Shown: piece by piece, positions 1 through 12,469 of the stretch
Layout of the letters: the number at the start of each line of letters is the position of its first letter
Position numbering within the stretch: the first letter of the stretch is position 1
Source of the DNA: Sternotherus odoratus
Lineage: Eukaryota > Chordata > Testudines > Kinosternidae
Assembly (NCBI GenBank): GCA_032164245.1
Contig: JAVMKO010000003.1
Location: 38,566,890 to 38,630,889 of the forward strand
Reading direction: 5' to 3'
DNA length: 64,000 nt
Program-made: the position numbers and the translations under genes
The notes under the pieces: model-generated
What the model was told of the DNA's origin: nothing
What the model saw: only the letters and a program-made list of their open reading frames with translations
Databases searched by the model: none

Positions 1-1399
1 GTCTTTGTAGCAGTGCAACTTGCTGAAATGTAATAAAATACAAAGAGCCTTTGGAACACCAAATTTGGAGACACTAATTATTCATCAGTATCGTGTGTGA
101 CAAATGACCACAAGCATTTCAATTACCAAGGAAGACTTGTTTAGGATGCTACTAGGGATTTTAATAACTAAAAATAGATAAAATTAAGTTAATGTTAATT
201 TAAGGTTAAATATTAAGAAAAAATATTAATAGAGAAATGTATTATACAGCAGAATGATTTGTCCAAAGGAAGTGTGGGGAAATCACAGTGTTGGAATACT
301 TAGTGCCCTATTGAACAAAGAGGAAACAATTATGCACAAGAAGTATTGACATAATAAGCTTTTTTTATCTCTAACTAGTGTGATACTAAGATTCATTTAA
401 TTAAGACATTTTAAGAAAAACACTTTCAGATTTTTTTTAAGTCTAGTCTGACTTTTTTAAACTGCTCCATTGTGATGCACTAGCCTAATGGTGCATTATA
501 CCTTGTTGTCATGCTAGTTTATATTAGTTTGTGTAACAGAGAATAACTTATGTTACTCTAAATGCTTTTGTACAATTACCATCACATCTTTCACACAGAT
601 CATTCATTCTTGCTCTCCTCCCATATGCCTCACAGAAAGTGAAGAATTAAGATGAAAAATATTGCAAGAGAAGGTATTAACATTCTGCCGATTGAGCATA
701 TGCTCTGATGGTGATGGTCAGGGCAATGGCCTCACCCATACTCACCCTCTGTAATCTCAGAACATATTTTAATGGGGATATAGTCACTTGATTTTAACAG
801 ATGATCACCATTCATTTCATATTCTAATCCTATTTATACACTAAAGTACCAACGACTTGCCATTTTCTATTGAATGTGAGTTATGTGTATTCTAGGGAGG
901 GAACCTTCATATATGGACATTCCCTATTCGGTGGTGGCCAAACAATTAAACAATTAAAAAAAGTAAGAAAAGAAGGATACTAAAATGAACTACAATTATT
1001 TGTTGCCAGAAAAGAGGGGGAAAATGACCACATAATTTAATTACTGACAACAAATCTTCAGTTGCAGAAAACAATAAATTAAACCATAAAACCACTACAA
1101 ACATTTGCAAATAGCTTATATTAAAATTGGCCTACATTTTCAGTCTTTATTATTTTTATGCTGGAGGAGAAGAAATTACTTGCTCCATTGACATCAGCAA
1201 AGACATATTTCCTGACTTTGGGAACAACATATAAGTTAGCAGGTACACTTATGGGAAAAGTAGTTCCAATTTTAACCAGTTTCTATGTAAAATGGCAAAA
1301 TCTTTTGCAAAAATCTTGTTTCCTTTACATTGTACAAAACTTAATTCTAGAACTCAAAAAGAAGACCTCAAATAATAGGTCTTCTTGATTCATCCTCTA
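1..1399. other. AT-rich DNA, no gene recognised
   Basis: This stretch is AT-rich with frequent stops in all frames and many short A/T runs. I see no exon-like frame, no transposon terminus and no RNA gene. The only frame of note, 1158-1388 (+), is 76 codons without a recognisable motif and is best treated as chance. Confidence 0.5.
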
Positions 1400-2000
1400 T
1401 GTGTCTGAACTAGCAAATGTTTCCTGGAGTCTGTCAGCCACATCTTTGACTGAGTTCCATCCTAATGCTTTTATTTTAAAATCTGACTCTTTTGTATATC
1501 TCTCTTTATAGTTTGAAGCCATCTAATCTCAAACACCTGTAGGTGATGAACCCATCATCTCTTTATGATCCATACTTAAGCACCATACAGCATTATGGCA
1601 TGGACCATTATCCGATACAGCTGGGCTTTCAGTCTCAGCGGCATACATTTATCATACATGACACCTGAGCTATTATTCCACACACTTTCACACACCGAGT
1701 TGGGTTTGTATCTCACATTCAAGCTTGCCTTTTTCTACAACCTAGCCGCCAAGTTACCTGAACTTGTCAGTGTGATTTGTTTAATTCCATTAATCTCTAT
1801 ATCCAGTTCCTCGTGGCACCCCTAGTGACCCACATGACCTAAGTCTTAGTCATGTTGATTTTCATGCCATGCCTGATTAGCTGGTCCTACCACTGGTTTA
1901 CTGTTTCCTCTAGGCTTTCCTTTGAGGATGCCCTCATTGGTATGTGACATGCATATAGCAGCTTTTCTCACCTTTTCCCATTGAGTTCTCCTTACTGACT
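1400..2000 (-). mobile_element. Degraded RTE-type LINE relic (reverse transcriptase C-terminal part)
   Basis: Read on the minus strand, about 1920-1800 translates to SLEETVNQW, stop, DQLIRHGMKINMTKT, stop, VMWVT, followed by a diverged EINGI-like segment. The succession of a helix ending in NQW, then HGMKIN-TKT, then VM-V-R is the thumb-proximal signature of RTE-type non-LTR retrotransposon reverse transcriptases. Several stops and frame changes show that it is long dead. The part nearer 1400 would be the 3' portion but is too decayed to align by eye. Boundaries are approximate. Another LINE clade such as R1 is a less likely alternative. Confidence 0.55.
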
Positions 2001-2164
2001 TAATGCATCAATTTGATAAGCAGCAAGCAGACTTAGGGTCAACGGCTAATGCAACCTTTGGTTTGACCGATTACAGCCATTCTTATGTTCTAGAAATTTT
2101 GAAATGTATGTAGAATGGAAACTTTGATAACTTTCATGTAGAAAAAATCAAATTATTGCAGTTC

Positions 2165-2800
2165 AATGTTACCAAAAGGAATCAAGCAGTTGGCTCCCCG
2201 GCTCCCTAGGGATTCCTTGGACTGCCCCAGATTATGGGGAATGTCCTTAGAGTTGGGGACAGCCTGAGGTGTCCCACAGAGTCAGCCCCCTACGCTGAGT
2301 GTCCGAGCTCCAGCTGGGAGCTAGGAGTTCAGGAGCACCGAACGCGGTATCTCAAGCTGAGACTCTCTAGGCTTCCAGGTGCCTGGATCCCAGATGGAAA
2401 CCCTGAGAATCCTGGCTTCAGTCCCACCCATGACAGTCCACATGGTGAAGCTGAGGAGTCTGGAGACTCAGGCTTCCTAGAAGCTCAGCAGGTGGACTGT
2501 CAAGAAATCAGACAGGTGTCCACTGCAATCCTGCCTGACAGACTGGTTTCCATTGGGACCTTGAATGAGTTTTGTGGGAAGTTACATTCCATGCAACATT
2601 TTGGGTTTGATGAATCAGCATTTTCTGATAAACCCTTGTTTTGTAGGAAACGAAGTGCTATTTTACACCCGTTTTTCAAACACAAGAAAGTTACTGAAGG
2701 ATGGCATTTCAGCCTTAACTCTAAATATCCTGATTTATTGTCATTTAAAGCTAGAACACTCTACGTTTATTCTATGTTAATAGTATCTTTGTGCATATGA
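2165..2800 (+). repeat. Old interspersed repeat carrying a 188-codon open frame
   Basis: GC content rises abruptly here compared with the flanks, and an open frame runs 2234-2800 (+). No domain, signal peptide or membrane segment is visible in it. Its second half, about 2555-2690, has the degenerate AACATTTTGGGTTTGA / GCATTTTCTGATAAA character that recurs elsewhere in the window (6.7, 40.0 and 43.8 kb), which argues that it is repeat DNA. The frame lacks any convincing coding signature such as a conserved motif or splice-flanked exon, so I call a repeat and not a gene. An old exonised fragment cannot be excluded. Confidence 0.45.
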
Positions 2801-3638
2801 ATACCATTCAGCAAATACCCCAATATTCCTTGAAGCATAAGAAAACTAACTGTTCATATGCATGTTTGTTTGTATATAGCTGATGTCTAATTGTGAGATA
2901 TTTATGTAGTATGTCAAAAATTTCCCTATCTTGTTTCTGCAACTGCATCTTGCATATTTTATGCAAATTTAATATCCTCTTGTTCTCAAAGACAGACAGC
3001 CTGAGATCTAATTATGTCAAATGCTCTTGTAAAATAAAATCAGACAGTTTTACAATCTGTCTACCAACCCAAGTTCTTCCTTACTCTAATACACTCTTTC
3101 CGGCGGAGGCAATTTCAAACTTACAACAAGCTTTCTGCAACCAACATCACAATTACTTTCTGGACAAATTTACCCATCGGTATCTGACCCTGCCATGAGT
3201 GTCAGTGAAGGGGATGTTGATTGTGTGTACTCCCACAGCAGACTCCAAGCATCAATATTTCCAAAAAAAGCAGGAAAATATTTAAATAAAAAAAGATTAA
3301 GCCTGGCAGAAAAATGGCAACTGAGAAATTTACACTCTTGAGTTTGAAAATGGGCATTGGGATTAGTCAGGAAAAGGGCCTGATCTTGCAAAGTACTGAG
3401 TTCTTCCCATGAGGAGGCCTGGTGAAGTCAATGGGAGTTGTTGGCATTCTGTACCTTACCGGACTGAGCCTGAAAATGATCCGTGTCTCCTGGAGAGAAG
3501 TTTGGATTATATCTAATTGTTGTAAAATAGAAGAAGCTCTCAACATTTTGTCCCATGAAATTAAGATACAGGAAACTGCCTGATGGGATTAGTTACAAGA
3601 TCTTAGAGGTATTGATTAGAAAACGGTTACCTCTAAGG
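2801..3638. other. No gene recognised; AT-rich with one short repeat motif
   Basis: Nothing coding is supported. At about 3423-3440 lies one copy of the GAAGTCAATGGGAGTT motif that recurs through the window and probably marks a fragment of an ancient amniote repeat. Confidence 0.4.
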
Positions 3639-3978
3639 GTATGGCTAGACTACAAGATTATAGCGCGTTTGTTTGTAGCGCATCCCATTTAGTGCAATAG
3701 GTTTTGCGCTAGAGCCTGTGCACATTTAAACTCTGCAGCGCTAAAGAATGGACACATTTGCAGCGCTTCTGGCGGCAGTGAGAGTAGCGCGATAGGGCAG
3801 GTATCCCAGCATTCAGCAGGGAGACAAGTTCAGGCTGTCAGTGACTTTTCCTGAAAACTGACAGGCTCCGCACAGCTCCACCCGCAAGCATTCCCCGCAA
3901 CCCCTCCACTGAAAAGCAGCAGATTTTTTTTTTAAAAAAAGCACGGACGCCCCAGTTCCCCCACCCCGCACCGCCCTG
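3639..3978 (+). mobile_element. Truncated copy of the MITE found complete at 34003-34870
   Basis: It starts with GGGTATGGCTAGACTACAAG and runs with near-identity to 34003-34320. Shared landmarks, in the same order, are TTTGTTTGTAGCGCATCCCA, the CAGCGCT-rich segment, GGCAGGTATCCCAGCATTCA, the CTGACAGGCTCC segment and an internal T-run. Similarity stops near 3978 before the minisatellite of the longer copy, and the right terminal inverted repeat is absent. It is therefore a 5' fragment or 3'-deleted copy. The superfamily is uncertain; the termini resemble PIF/Harbinger-like MITEs. Confidence 0.75.
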
Positions 3979-6690
3979 TCTGCCTCTCTGGGCTCCCAGA
4001 AACCCAAGTGGTGGATTAGGAAGACAGAAGGAGGAAGCAGGCCCTTGTCTCTACCTCTCTGGCTTCCCAGCAGTCTGATTCATGTAGTGGCTTTTGATGT
4101 TTAAATTACATCAAAAGTTAATGAGAGAAAAAACACCCTGTTAGTGTATTTCTCATTGATCGCAAGTCAGCTTTTGTGTCTCTGACAAATGTTTTTTGTT
4201 TCTTTTTTTAAAATAAAAAAACTACAGATTGTTGTCAAACAATCAATATTTTCTCCAATTCTGGGAATGAGTCAAAACAAAAATAGATGAACACTACAGG
4301 GAAATTAGTAATACAGAGATGGTTGAAATTTACAAAGCAGAAATTGGATAAAGGAAAAGCTGCTGCATCCTCTTTGTCTGATAGCCTTGAGGCTTTCTTT
4401 GTAGGGCAGAAGAACTAAGATTAAATACCTATTATCACTGTAAATGTGCCAAAACAAGGGAACAAAACTAAGTTTCTAGATGAGAGAACTAGATGAAACA
4501 ATAATGCAGAGGAAATGTATGAAATCATCTTCCAACAAATTTGCAACACCCTCTTTTACCCTCCCACTGTCCTCCACATATGGTAGGAAAATAGATATAC
4601 TGTACAGAGAAATGTGTTATAAACTACTGTGTTGGCTAAAATAAAATCTCGCCTTCTCCTGAAATATCATGCTCATATATTCAAGCAAGCAGAATTAATC
4701 AGCTTTGTGCGAGTTCAGAAGACTTGTTCTTAAAACTCCTCAGCTAGTTCCAGTAATTAACAGTAGAGTTTTTTCAGTGTTTAAAGGTTATTTCAGATCT
4801 AACTCAGATCAGAGCTGCTCACAGCTCTTCTAATTAGCCTGCTCAGCTATAGTAAAAAAAAAACAACAACCCCCAAAACAAACAAACAAAAACCCCACCC
4901 CTTAGTAGCTCTGCTCAAATCCTTCAACTATCTCATTTTTGAGGGATTCATGAAAAGCAAAATATTAGGTATTTTCAAGCCAATTTTTTTGTACCCACGG
5001 GAGTTCATGTTTCCCATATTTCTTCCCAACTTGTTGCTAATATTGGAATTGTTCTTAACAAGCAACTTGATATCATTTAATAAGTCAGCTCTATCCTTGC
5101 CAGTGATGTGAGCCTGAACTGAAAGCTAAAGCCATACCACCTGTGGCCTTCTTACTAAAATGGTCAGGACAAATCAATACACATATCAATACATCAATAT
5201 ATGTCCCTCTTAGGGAAAAAGCCCATGCACTGCAGAAACGTATGTTGGTGATTCATTAGGTAGAGCTGAACTAACTGGAGCCAATATCCAATATCATAGT
5301 GTAAGGAGACACTCTGCTTTGGGGAGAGTCTTGTTTTTTGATGAAATGTCTACCAAAGGTCCTGACCACTACCTTTGTTTTGTCTCCATACTGACATCTT
5401 TACCACCATCTAGTCTCATGTCTTTCTTCAGAATGAAATTCGTTATGATCTCTTACTACAGGACCTGAGATAATTCATCTTTTCAAAAGGTGTGTAGTCG
5501 TCTTTTGTAAGTGGATACCCAGCACTCCTATCTTCCTTGTGTACACATGCACAAAAACAAGTCAACATATTTAGGCAAGAGTGAAAAATACGTTGCTTGA
5601 TTGGAATGCAGCAATGACATCTGTGTGTAACATCCTGGAATCAGGGTGCTTGTTAAGCTCTATTTTTATTTGTATCCATCATAGCCAATCTGCACCACGA
5701 TTAATTGAATTTTTATTTTACTAGATGATGTTTTATAGATTTTCTGTGACTATTTTGATTATGCAATGTAATGTTCCAAGGCATTAAAAATCAATACATA
5801 CAATCATACAATTCCCCTAAACCTTATAAAATCACAAAAAGAAGATTACCGAAGTGGAAATACCCACGAAAGGTCACACAATTTTTTTGCATAAAAAAAG
5901 GATGTCTAAAGGATTTTTTTCACTGACTGTTAATATATTTGTGACATCATGGAACTTGGACACAAATGTAAAAGATTTGATTTCTTATTAGTCTTGAATA
6001 CATTTCTGTTGTGCTTATGATTATTTAAGGCAGTTCAGTTCAACTTTCTACTTCTAGAAGGGAACATAAAAAAACATGTGCATTAAGCCTACATCAGGTG
6101 AGCGTGATCCTGCTATATGACATGCAGAGCATATCAGTAGGAGTAACATGGTTATATATCACTTCTATTGCATTGTCTGGCAATTCAGTTATAATTTCAC
6201 ATGATCCCCTGCAAGAAACAGGGCTTTGGATCTACTTCTACACTCCCACCATGTCCTGTGTTTATGTTGCTGCTACAAAGGCTGTAAAAGGGGGAAAGGG
6301 AGCATGCTAGCGCACAGCACATACACACATCTGCTCCCACACAAAATTGAAGTCAGCATTTGGAACATTAATACACTACCACTACCTCATCATATATTAT
6401 TTATTTTTGGAGGCCATGAACAGTCTCATCATTAGAATCGGTCAGAGAAACTTTTGATTAAATTATATTCCATTGGAATATGCAAATCTGTCAAAATCTA
6501 AATGCTCCTCAACATCTGTTTGACCCCTGAAAATTCATTTCAGAAAAAAAAATGGGGAAAGAATTAAACACTGTAGAAATAATTTAAGACATTTTTGGAA
6601 TACAACCTCCTTTCAACTTTTTGTGTCTGAATGACTTTTTGTTTGGAAATGTTCTTTATTTTGTATTGTCAGGTATACCATAATATATAA
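3979..6690. other. Long AT-rich stretch, no gene recognised
   Basis: Both strands are closed at short intervals. Small low-complexity tracts occur, for example an A-run followed by CAACAACCCCC and AAACAAAC repeats at about 4854-4898. Two overlapping short frames at 6098-6435 (+) have no recognisable domain. I see no transposon ends or RNA genes. Confidence 0.5.
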
Positions 6691-6694
6691 CAAC

Positions 6695-6875
6695 ATAAGA
6701 AAGTAAAAATTGAAACAAAATGAAATTAGTTCATCAAAACAACATGTTTCAATCAACCTGAAACAATTATATATTGGAATTTTCCGTTGTGGATAATTTT
6801 TTGGAAGGGGGGTTTGTTCTGATTCAGAACAAAGCCACAATTTGAAACCTCAAAATCCTTTGTTAAACGGAACTT
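6695..6875. repeat. AT-rich interspersed repeat fragment
   Basis: The segment with ACAACATGTTTCAATC, then AACCTGAAACAAT, TTGGAATTTTCCG and ATTTGAAACCTC resembles the degenerate TTTTGAAA/AATTTTC family seen also at about 2555-2690, 40025-40100 and 43800-43930. It carries no coding signal. Boundaries and family name are unknown. Confidence 0.35.
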
Positions 6876-8390
6876 CTGTCCTTTGCACAGCTCTATTGAT
6901 ACCTTGCATCACATCTCTCAAATCACAGCAGCAAAGATACAAGCAAATATGGGAACTAAGGCTAGTGAGGTCCGTATAGGCTTTTAAGGAAGAGTGGTTC
7001 TATTTCTTGGTGGGTCCACACACAGAAATCTGGAGGTCTCCATCAGCATCCTCAATCCTCCCACAACCAGACTGCAAATATATATTTCAATTCTTAATAT
7101 GACTACTATGTTAGCTTCTCAGCATTCTTCAGGAGAAGAGTAATTTCCTACTACTGTTACTAAACCTTTAAAAGACTGTCTATAATAGGAAGACTCCTAA
7201 AGCTCTAATTTATAACCAGGAGAATGCTATAATTTTTAAAGAATGATTTATTTATTTCATTTTTATTTAATTTGTATTTGCTGAATAATTTCTGAATTTA
7301 ATGCTTGACTGTGGTACATTTAATGTCAGTATTTGATATTTAAATTTCAAGCTGTTTTGCCTGGAAACATGTTATGTTTCCATTTCCTAACTCTGTGAGT
7401 AACTTTTTAAAAATAAGTACAGTTTCAAATTTAAATTAATTTTCAGTGACCACTCTCCAATATTTGCTTAAAATGTATTGTTGTTTTTTGTTTATTTGAT
7501 TGTTTTTGCTGGAGTCTTTGAAGGAAACAAGAACAACATGGAACTAAGCACTGTTGAAGGGAATTTGTTTAAGAAGTTTAAATATACCTGCACTTTTTGG
7601 TAGTGTCCCCCAGCTTTGGATGGAATTCTGTCAATTTACTACCAATAAACTTTCCAAGCTGAAAGTTCTTTTGTTTGTTTCTCTTTGCTGCATTGGCATA
7701 AAACTTGTGTAACACAGCAGAGCATCAGGCCCAGAAAGTGGTTTGCAATATGATCAGAACCCTAAGACACAATACTCTTCTGTGCACTATACAGAAAGCT
7801 GAGTGCCAGTGGCAGAACACTTGCTGTGTGTTTGATGGATTGCATCATACAGAATATTACCATCCCTATGTAGTGGCTGTGTGTCAAGGCCAAGGAATTT
7901 TACATTTTCTCAGTAATAGCACTGCAAAACACGAACCAGTGAAATTGTTCTGAGCTCTGGGAATTCTAATTAATCTGTTCTGGCTCAGCATGATTCAGGT
8001 GTTCCTTAATGCATGAACATATAACTTATTTCTAAGATAAAAAACTTATAACTTCAGACAAACAAATAATCCTATTACAGTTCTATGGAAATATTATTGA
8101 GGCAGAAAGGAGAAATAAATCATCACTATTTCTTGGTTTTCAACTAATTTTGCTTATTTGGGTTTTGGATGTACTGGGGGAGTTGTGATCAGTCACTTAT
8201 GGAAAGAACTTCCACCTCATAGCTGAGTCAAGTCAGCAGAGAGACCTCACTTCTGTTATTGGCAAGGGCTGTCAATGCCTGTCTCTGGGAAGGCAAGCTA
8301 GAAGTCATGCTTAAGGAAGTAGTAGTTAGGTCGTTGCTCTGCAAACTATACTTGTCTATTAACAACATATCTATCCCCACCCTATCACAA
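6876..8390. other. No gene recognised
   Basis: AT-rich DNA without a supported feature. An 82-codon frame at 7705-7953 (+) has no motif that I recognise and no splice or initiation context worth reporting. Confidence 0.45.
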
Positions 8391-8399
8391 ACCTCCTAT

Positions 8400-9550
8400 T
8401 TTTGCCAAAGGTGTTAATGGGCCTGCTCCAGCCACAGTTAGATTCAACAGATGTATTTGATCCCAATGAATATTGGTTCAGATCTTAATATGGTAGTAGG
8501 AAAGGAGAATGGACTGTCAGTATCTGACAATCTCTTTCCAGTGATGGACAAGGTAAAGGGTCTGTTTTCTTCCTATTCCACCAGTGGCTTTCAGTACCTC
8601 TGACTGATAAAATTGTCTGTGGGATCATGGCTGGAATGATAGCTCAGTGACCTTTCTCCTCCTCTCCAAAAAGTTGCACACGATAGTGTCGTGTATTCGC
8701 TCTTACTTTTTGGAGTCCGTTGTATGTCTGGACTCCGCTTCTGTTCAATATGTATCTGAAGCCACTAGAAAAGCTTGCAAGACTTTGAGACAGCACTGAC
8801 CAGAAACAAGGGAGGCTGTGAGGATACTGCCATTTCAGAATGTCAGTTTTACCTTTAGCTTCTTAAATATCATGGTGACAGCCACTTTACAAATACCATG
8901 GATAGATGATGTCATCAACGTGCTGATGATACTCAGCAGTCTTCTTTAAAACTGGCTCTCAATTCTATAGTCTCAACGTGTCTCTGAGTGTCTCACAAAG
9001 ACAGGGATCCAGCTGAGAATAAACTGGTTGATGAGACAGAAATGGTCCTTGATGGTAAAGGGAAGGAATTAGAGGAATGGTGGGTGCAGTGTCTGAACCA
9101 TGCCCCCTACTGAAACTCAGCTTCAAACTTCCTTTCCCCCTGGATTCTCAAATAATAGTGGTCAATAGTGCCTGTTATCATCTATGGATCACCAAGAGAA
9201 TTCTGCTGTTCCTAAATGGATCATGCAATACTCATTTGTGTCTCTGTCTCCATGCCTGATTACTACTCTGCCTAGAACTATCTGTAAGGACCACGCAGAA
9301 GCCCCCCATTTCCTGAGTCTTTCAGGGCAACATGAACTATTCTAAGGGTCCTGTATTCGCTTCCTGTTTACAGTTCATACTATTGGTCCTGAATGATCTG
9401 TGACCTATGTATTTAATAGGAATTCTGTATGAATGACATGCTAATATCCTCTATGCTGTCATGATGGGTAAGACTGTCTGGGAGATTCTTGCTGTACCTT
9501 TCTACAATTTAAGGTTGCTGTTTAAGGCAACAAAGCGGAGCTTTTTCAGC
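8400..9550 (+). mobile_element. L2-type LINE relic (reverse transcriptase to C-terminus)
   Basis: Around 8728-8770 one frame reads PLLFNMYLKPLEKL, the reverse transcriptase block typical of the L2 clade. About 150 bases further a diverged ADDTQ-like block is visible (ADDTQQ, in another frame). Later, 9130-9220 gives LDSQIIVVNSACYHLW, matching the pattern of the L2 region after the polymerase core. Stops and frameshifts are frequent. The element is old and incomplete at the 5' side, and the ends are approximate. Confidence 0.65.
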
Positions 9551-10453
9551 CAACAGCCCTCATCTTTTGAATTCACTCCATTTGGCAGCCCAAGTCTAGT
9601 GACCTTTAAGGACACTATATAAGACTCACTTATTTTGTTTACCATTTGAGTGACTGATAGATTTTGTTTTTACAATTTGTTCCTGCCATTTTGTATTTTG
9701 ATCTCTGCAGCTGGAATGAGTAGCTGTCTTGGCAACTAGGATTGAAGAAATAAATAAGATAAATAAAGTGCACATAATTATAATATACTGTATAGTGCGA
9801 TAATCTCCATTTTTTTCCTTTAATTTTTTTTTATTTTCCATTTCTCTCCTCTTCCCTTCATCTTTCTGTTTGCTGCCACCGTTCTGGTACCGGCCTCTTC
9901 TTTTTATAAAGTTCTGGTACCACAAAGTTAAGTTTAGATTCTAATGTTATCATGACTGGGCTCTGGTACCAAATTCTTCAGGCACACATGGCCACTAATT
10001 GACTTTATGGGAGCCACCTATTGGCATATAAGGACAGAATTTAGTTCTTAGGAATACATGGAGAATTCATACTTTAATCTCAACTCACAAAAGTCAGATC
10101 TGGGTTCCACAGAAATTGTAGCAAGTCTACTTGACAGGATTAGTTGTTTTTCCTATTATTACAGCAGCTCTAGGATGCTATGCTGCATGATTCTGAATCA
10201 ATGCTAAATATCCCACAACAGGCATCTCATCAACACAGCAGGTGTCCTATTCAAAGAGAATTTTGTCTCCTATAATGTAGTTTTTCACTGATTCTTTTTT
10301 TCTTCTACAAACCTGAGGCAAAAAATGATATTGTACAAATAATACTGTTAGATGGAGAGAAATAGCAAGTGGAAAACTTAATTTAGAACTGAAAATATAA
10401 ATGTGCATAGTGCTGCGTCTGAATTTTGGGATGAAAACTTAACTATTAGAATA
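9551..10453. other. No gene recognised
   Basis: AT-rich sequence between the L2 relic and the solo LTR. A minus-strand frame at 9626-9925 (99 codons, Lys/Asn-rich) reflects base composition and has no recognisable motif. Confidence 0.45.
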
Positions 10454-10458
10454 CAGGT
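10454..10458. repeat. Target site duplication CAGGT (left copy)
   Basis: Five bases flank the LTR on its left and are repeated exactly at 12465-12469, as expected for retroviral-type integration. Confidence 0.85.
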
Positions 10459-10525
10459 TGTCCCTGCCAGCAGGTATATGGGATCTTGGGGAGCAATTAC
10501 CACACAGGTGGGGTGCAAAATAAAC

Positions 10526-10531
10526 TTTATT
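10526..10531 (-). promoter_or_regulatory. Polyadenylation signal AATAAA of the LTR
   Basis: TTTATT on the plus strand lies 68 bases inside the LTR's 3' end (minus-strand reading). The position fits the R/U5 junction of an LTR. Confidence 0.6.
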
Positions 10532-11317
10532 AAGAAAATGCGAAAACAGGGAAAATTCAATAGTGAGAGGTATGGGGTTTGTTAAAGTGGACAATTGGGG
10601 AGAGGTTTCTGTTAGTAAATGGGATAGGGGATTTCAATAGTGGGGTACAATACAGTGGGGTATAATACAGTAGGCAACCAATTAACACTGAAGCATAAAT
10701 GTAACAGGTGGCTAACAATTCCTATGTAAAAAGTGTGTCACAGCAGCATATAATCAACTAACAGCATGGATAAAATGTGTTAAACAACCAACAATTTCAG
10801 GTAACAAAGTAAATGTAAAATGTGAGGTGTATTAGAGAGAAAAGGGGGTAACCAATGGGGTTTTATGCTAGAAAGAGAAAGAGAAGACAGGCTGTAAGTA
10901 GAAACAGCAGAGAAGTAAAGGTTGGGGGATGGGGGAAGAGGAGCACATGGTGGGGGGAGATTTAAACTCAGGGGGACACAGAGCAGACAGCAGAGAGACA
11001 GTTATACAAACACAGCAAAATCTTATCTATGATTTAACTTAACCAAAACTACACAAATTAGCAAATATCAAAACACAATGCAAGGCTACACTTACAGGGT
11101 ACAATGCAAGCACTTTCCTAAACCTAACTTAACTACAGCTATGCAAAATGAAATTACAACTTATCTAGACTAAAAGACAAAATCTAACCCAATGGGTGCA
11201 CCTTATACTAGGGGTAGTTTCAGAGGGCAGAGTGGTGTGTGCCCAGGTACAGTCCAGGAAGGCACAGGAAATAGATTACAGATACAGACCAAGATTTAGT
11301 TTGAGTCTAAGAGAGGT

Positions 11318-11640
11318 TTTAAGCAAGGAGTTTAAGTCTGTGTGTTGGGGAAACAGAGTTTAAGGAGGAGTTTAAGAGAGGTTTTAAGACACAGACCAAG
11401 GGGAGTTTACGAGAGGTTTTGAGACACAGACCAAGGGGAGTTTAAGAGAGGTTTTAAGACACAGACCAAGGGGAGTTTAAGAGAGGTTTTTAAGCAAGGA
11501 GTTTGAGAGGCTTTAAGCAAGGAGTTTAAGTCTGTGTGTTGGGGAAACAGAGTTTAAGGAGGAGTTTGAGAGGTTTTTAAGCAAGGAGTTTAAGAGAGGT
11601 TTTAAGACACAGAGTTTAAGTCTGTGTGTTGGGGAAACAG
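11318..11640. repeat. 35-bp tandem repeat array inside the LTR
   Basis: The unit containing GAGTTTAAGAGAGGTTTTAA and GACACAGACCAAGGG starts at 11403, 11438 and 11473, giving a period of 35. A longer block with AAGTCTGTGTGTTGGGGAAA occurs near 11335, 11527 and 11613, so the array has higher-order duplication. It is non-coding. Confidence 0.85.
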
Positions 11641-12464
11641 AGCCAGCAGCTAGAGTAATTAAGTATAGAAAGTTTCACAGAAGAGAGGTTCTCACCAGTC
11701 CCCAGACAGCAGCAAAGACTGAAGCAGCAATCAACATCAGAAGAAGCCAGGAGGGCTCAGCACGGTCTTGATCAGCAATAGGTCTCTCAGGCAGCAATTC
11801 GTTCTTCGTGGGGTGGGGGGTTAAAAACGGGGGTACGCTCAAAAATAAAACGAGAGCGGGGGGGGGTAAAACGGGGGTACGCTCAATAATAAAACGAGAG
11901 CGGAGAAAGGACCCCCCAGAACCCCTGCCTGATCAGGCCAGGTAGCAATGCAGGAACCTTTCTGATGCTAGTTTCAAAATGCCTGTTCTTAAAAGCAAAC
12001 TCAGGCAGTTTCCCTGCCAGTAATGCTGATAGGCTCCTTCTGTCACAGGGGAGGAGTTCAGAGAAAAACTACAGGTGAGTAGAAACATGCCTGGGCAGAG
12101 TCCCACCTCATGACTCAAAAGCACATGAGGCCTATGACTCATGCCCAGGATCTTTAAAGCACATTGGTCTTACAGCTTGGACATAGCAGCCTTGCCCTAC
12201 ACCGAGCCCAGGTTTAACGAGGTGATAACAGGACCAACCCTTTGAACAGGGCAGTTATCCCACTTGAGCACAAGTGGCCATCCCTTTCAGAAGGGCAATG
12301 GCTCTTTGTAAACAACTTAAGGGGCCCTCCCTTTGAGAAGGGCAGTGGCCCTGGTAAATAATTTTAACAGCCAGGGAGGGGCGGCCACAGGAGAGCAAAA
12401 ACAAAATGGAGAAGGGGACAGCTGTAACAGACAAAATGGAGTAGGGGGAAAACTGTAACAGACA

Positions 12465-12469
12465 CAGGT
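12465..12469. repeat. Target site duplication CAGGT (right copy)
   Basis: Exact partner of 10454-10458, immediately following the terminal CA of the LTR. Confidence 0.85.

Larger units (their letters stand above)
10459..12464 (-). mobile_element. Solo LTR of an endogenous retrovirus-like element, about 2.0 kb
   Basis: The block begins TGTCCCTGCC and ends CTGTAACAGACA on the plus strand, so it has TG...CA ends with a 4-bp inverted repeat (TGTC/GACA). It is flanked by identical CAGGT. Orientation is minus: the complement of 10526-10531 is AATAAA, located near the LTR 3' end, as for a polyadenylation signal. No gag, pol or env coding remains, so this is a solo LTR made by recombination between the two LTRs. 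Inside are a 35-bp tandem array (about 11318-11640) and a duplicated GGGTACGCTCA...ACGAGAGCGG block (about 11831-11901). The length is long for an LTR, and tandem expansion explains part of it. Confidence 0.85.

Noticed and set aside
11318..11640. CRISPR-like array
   Set aside because: The repeats are directly tandem with a 35-bp period and no unique spacers, and they lie inside an LTR of a vertebrate genome.
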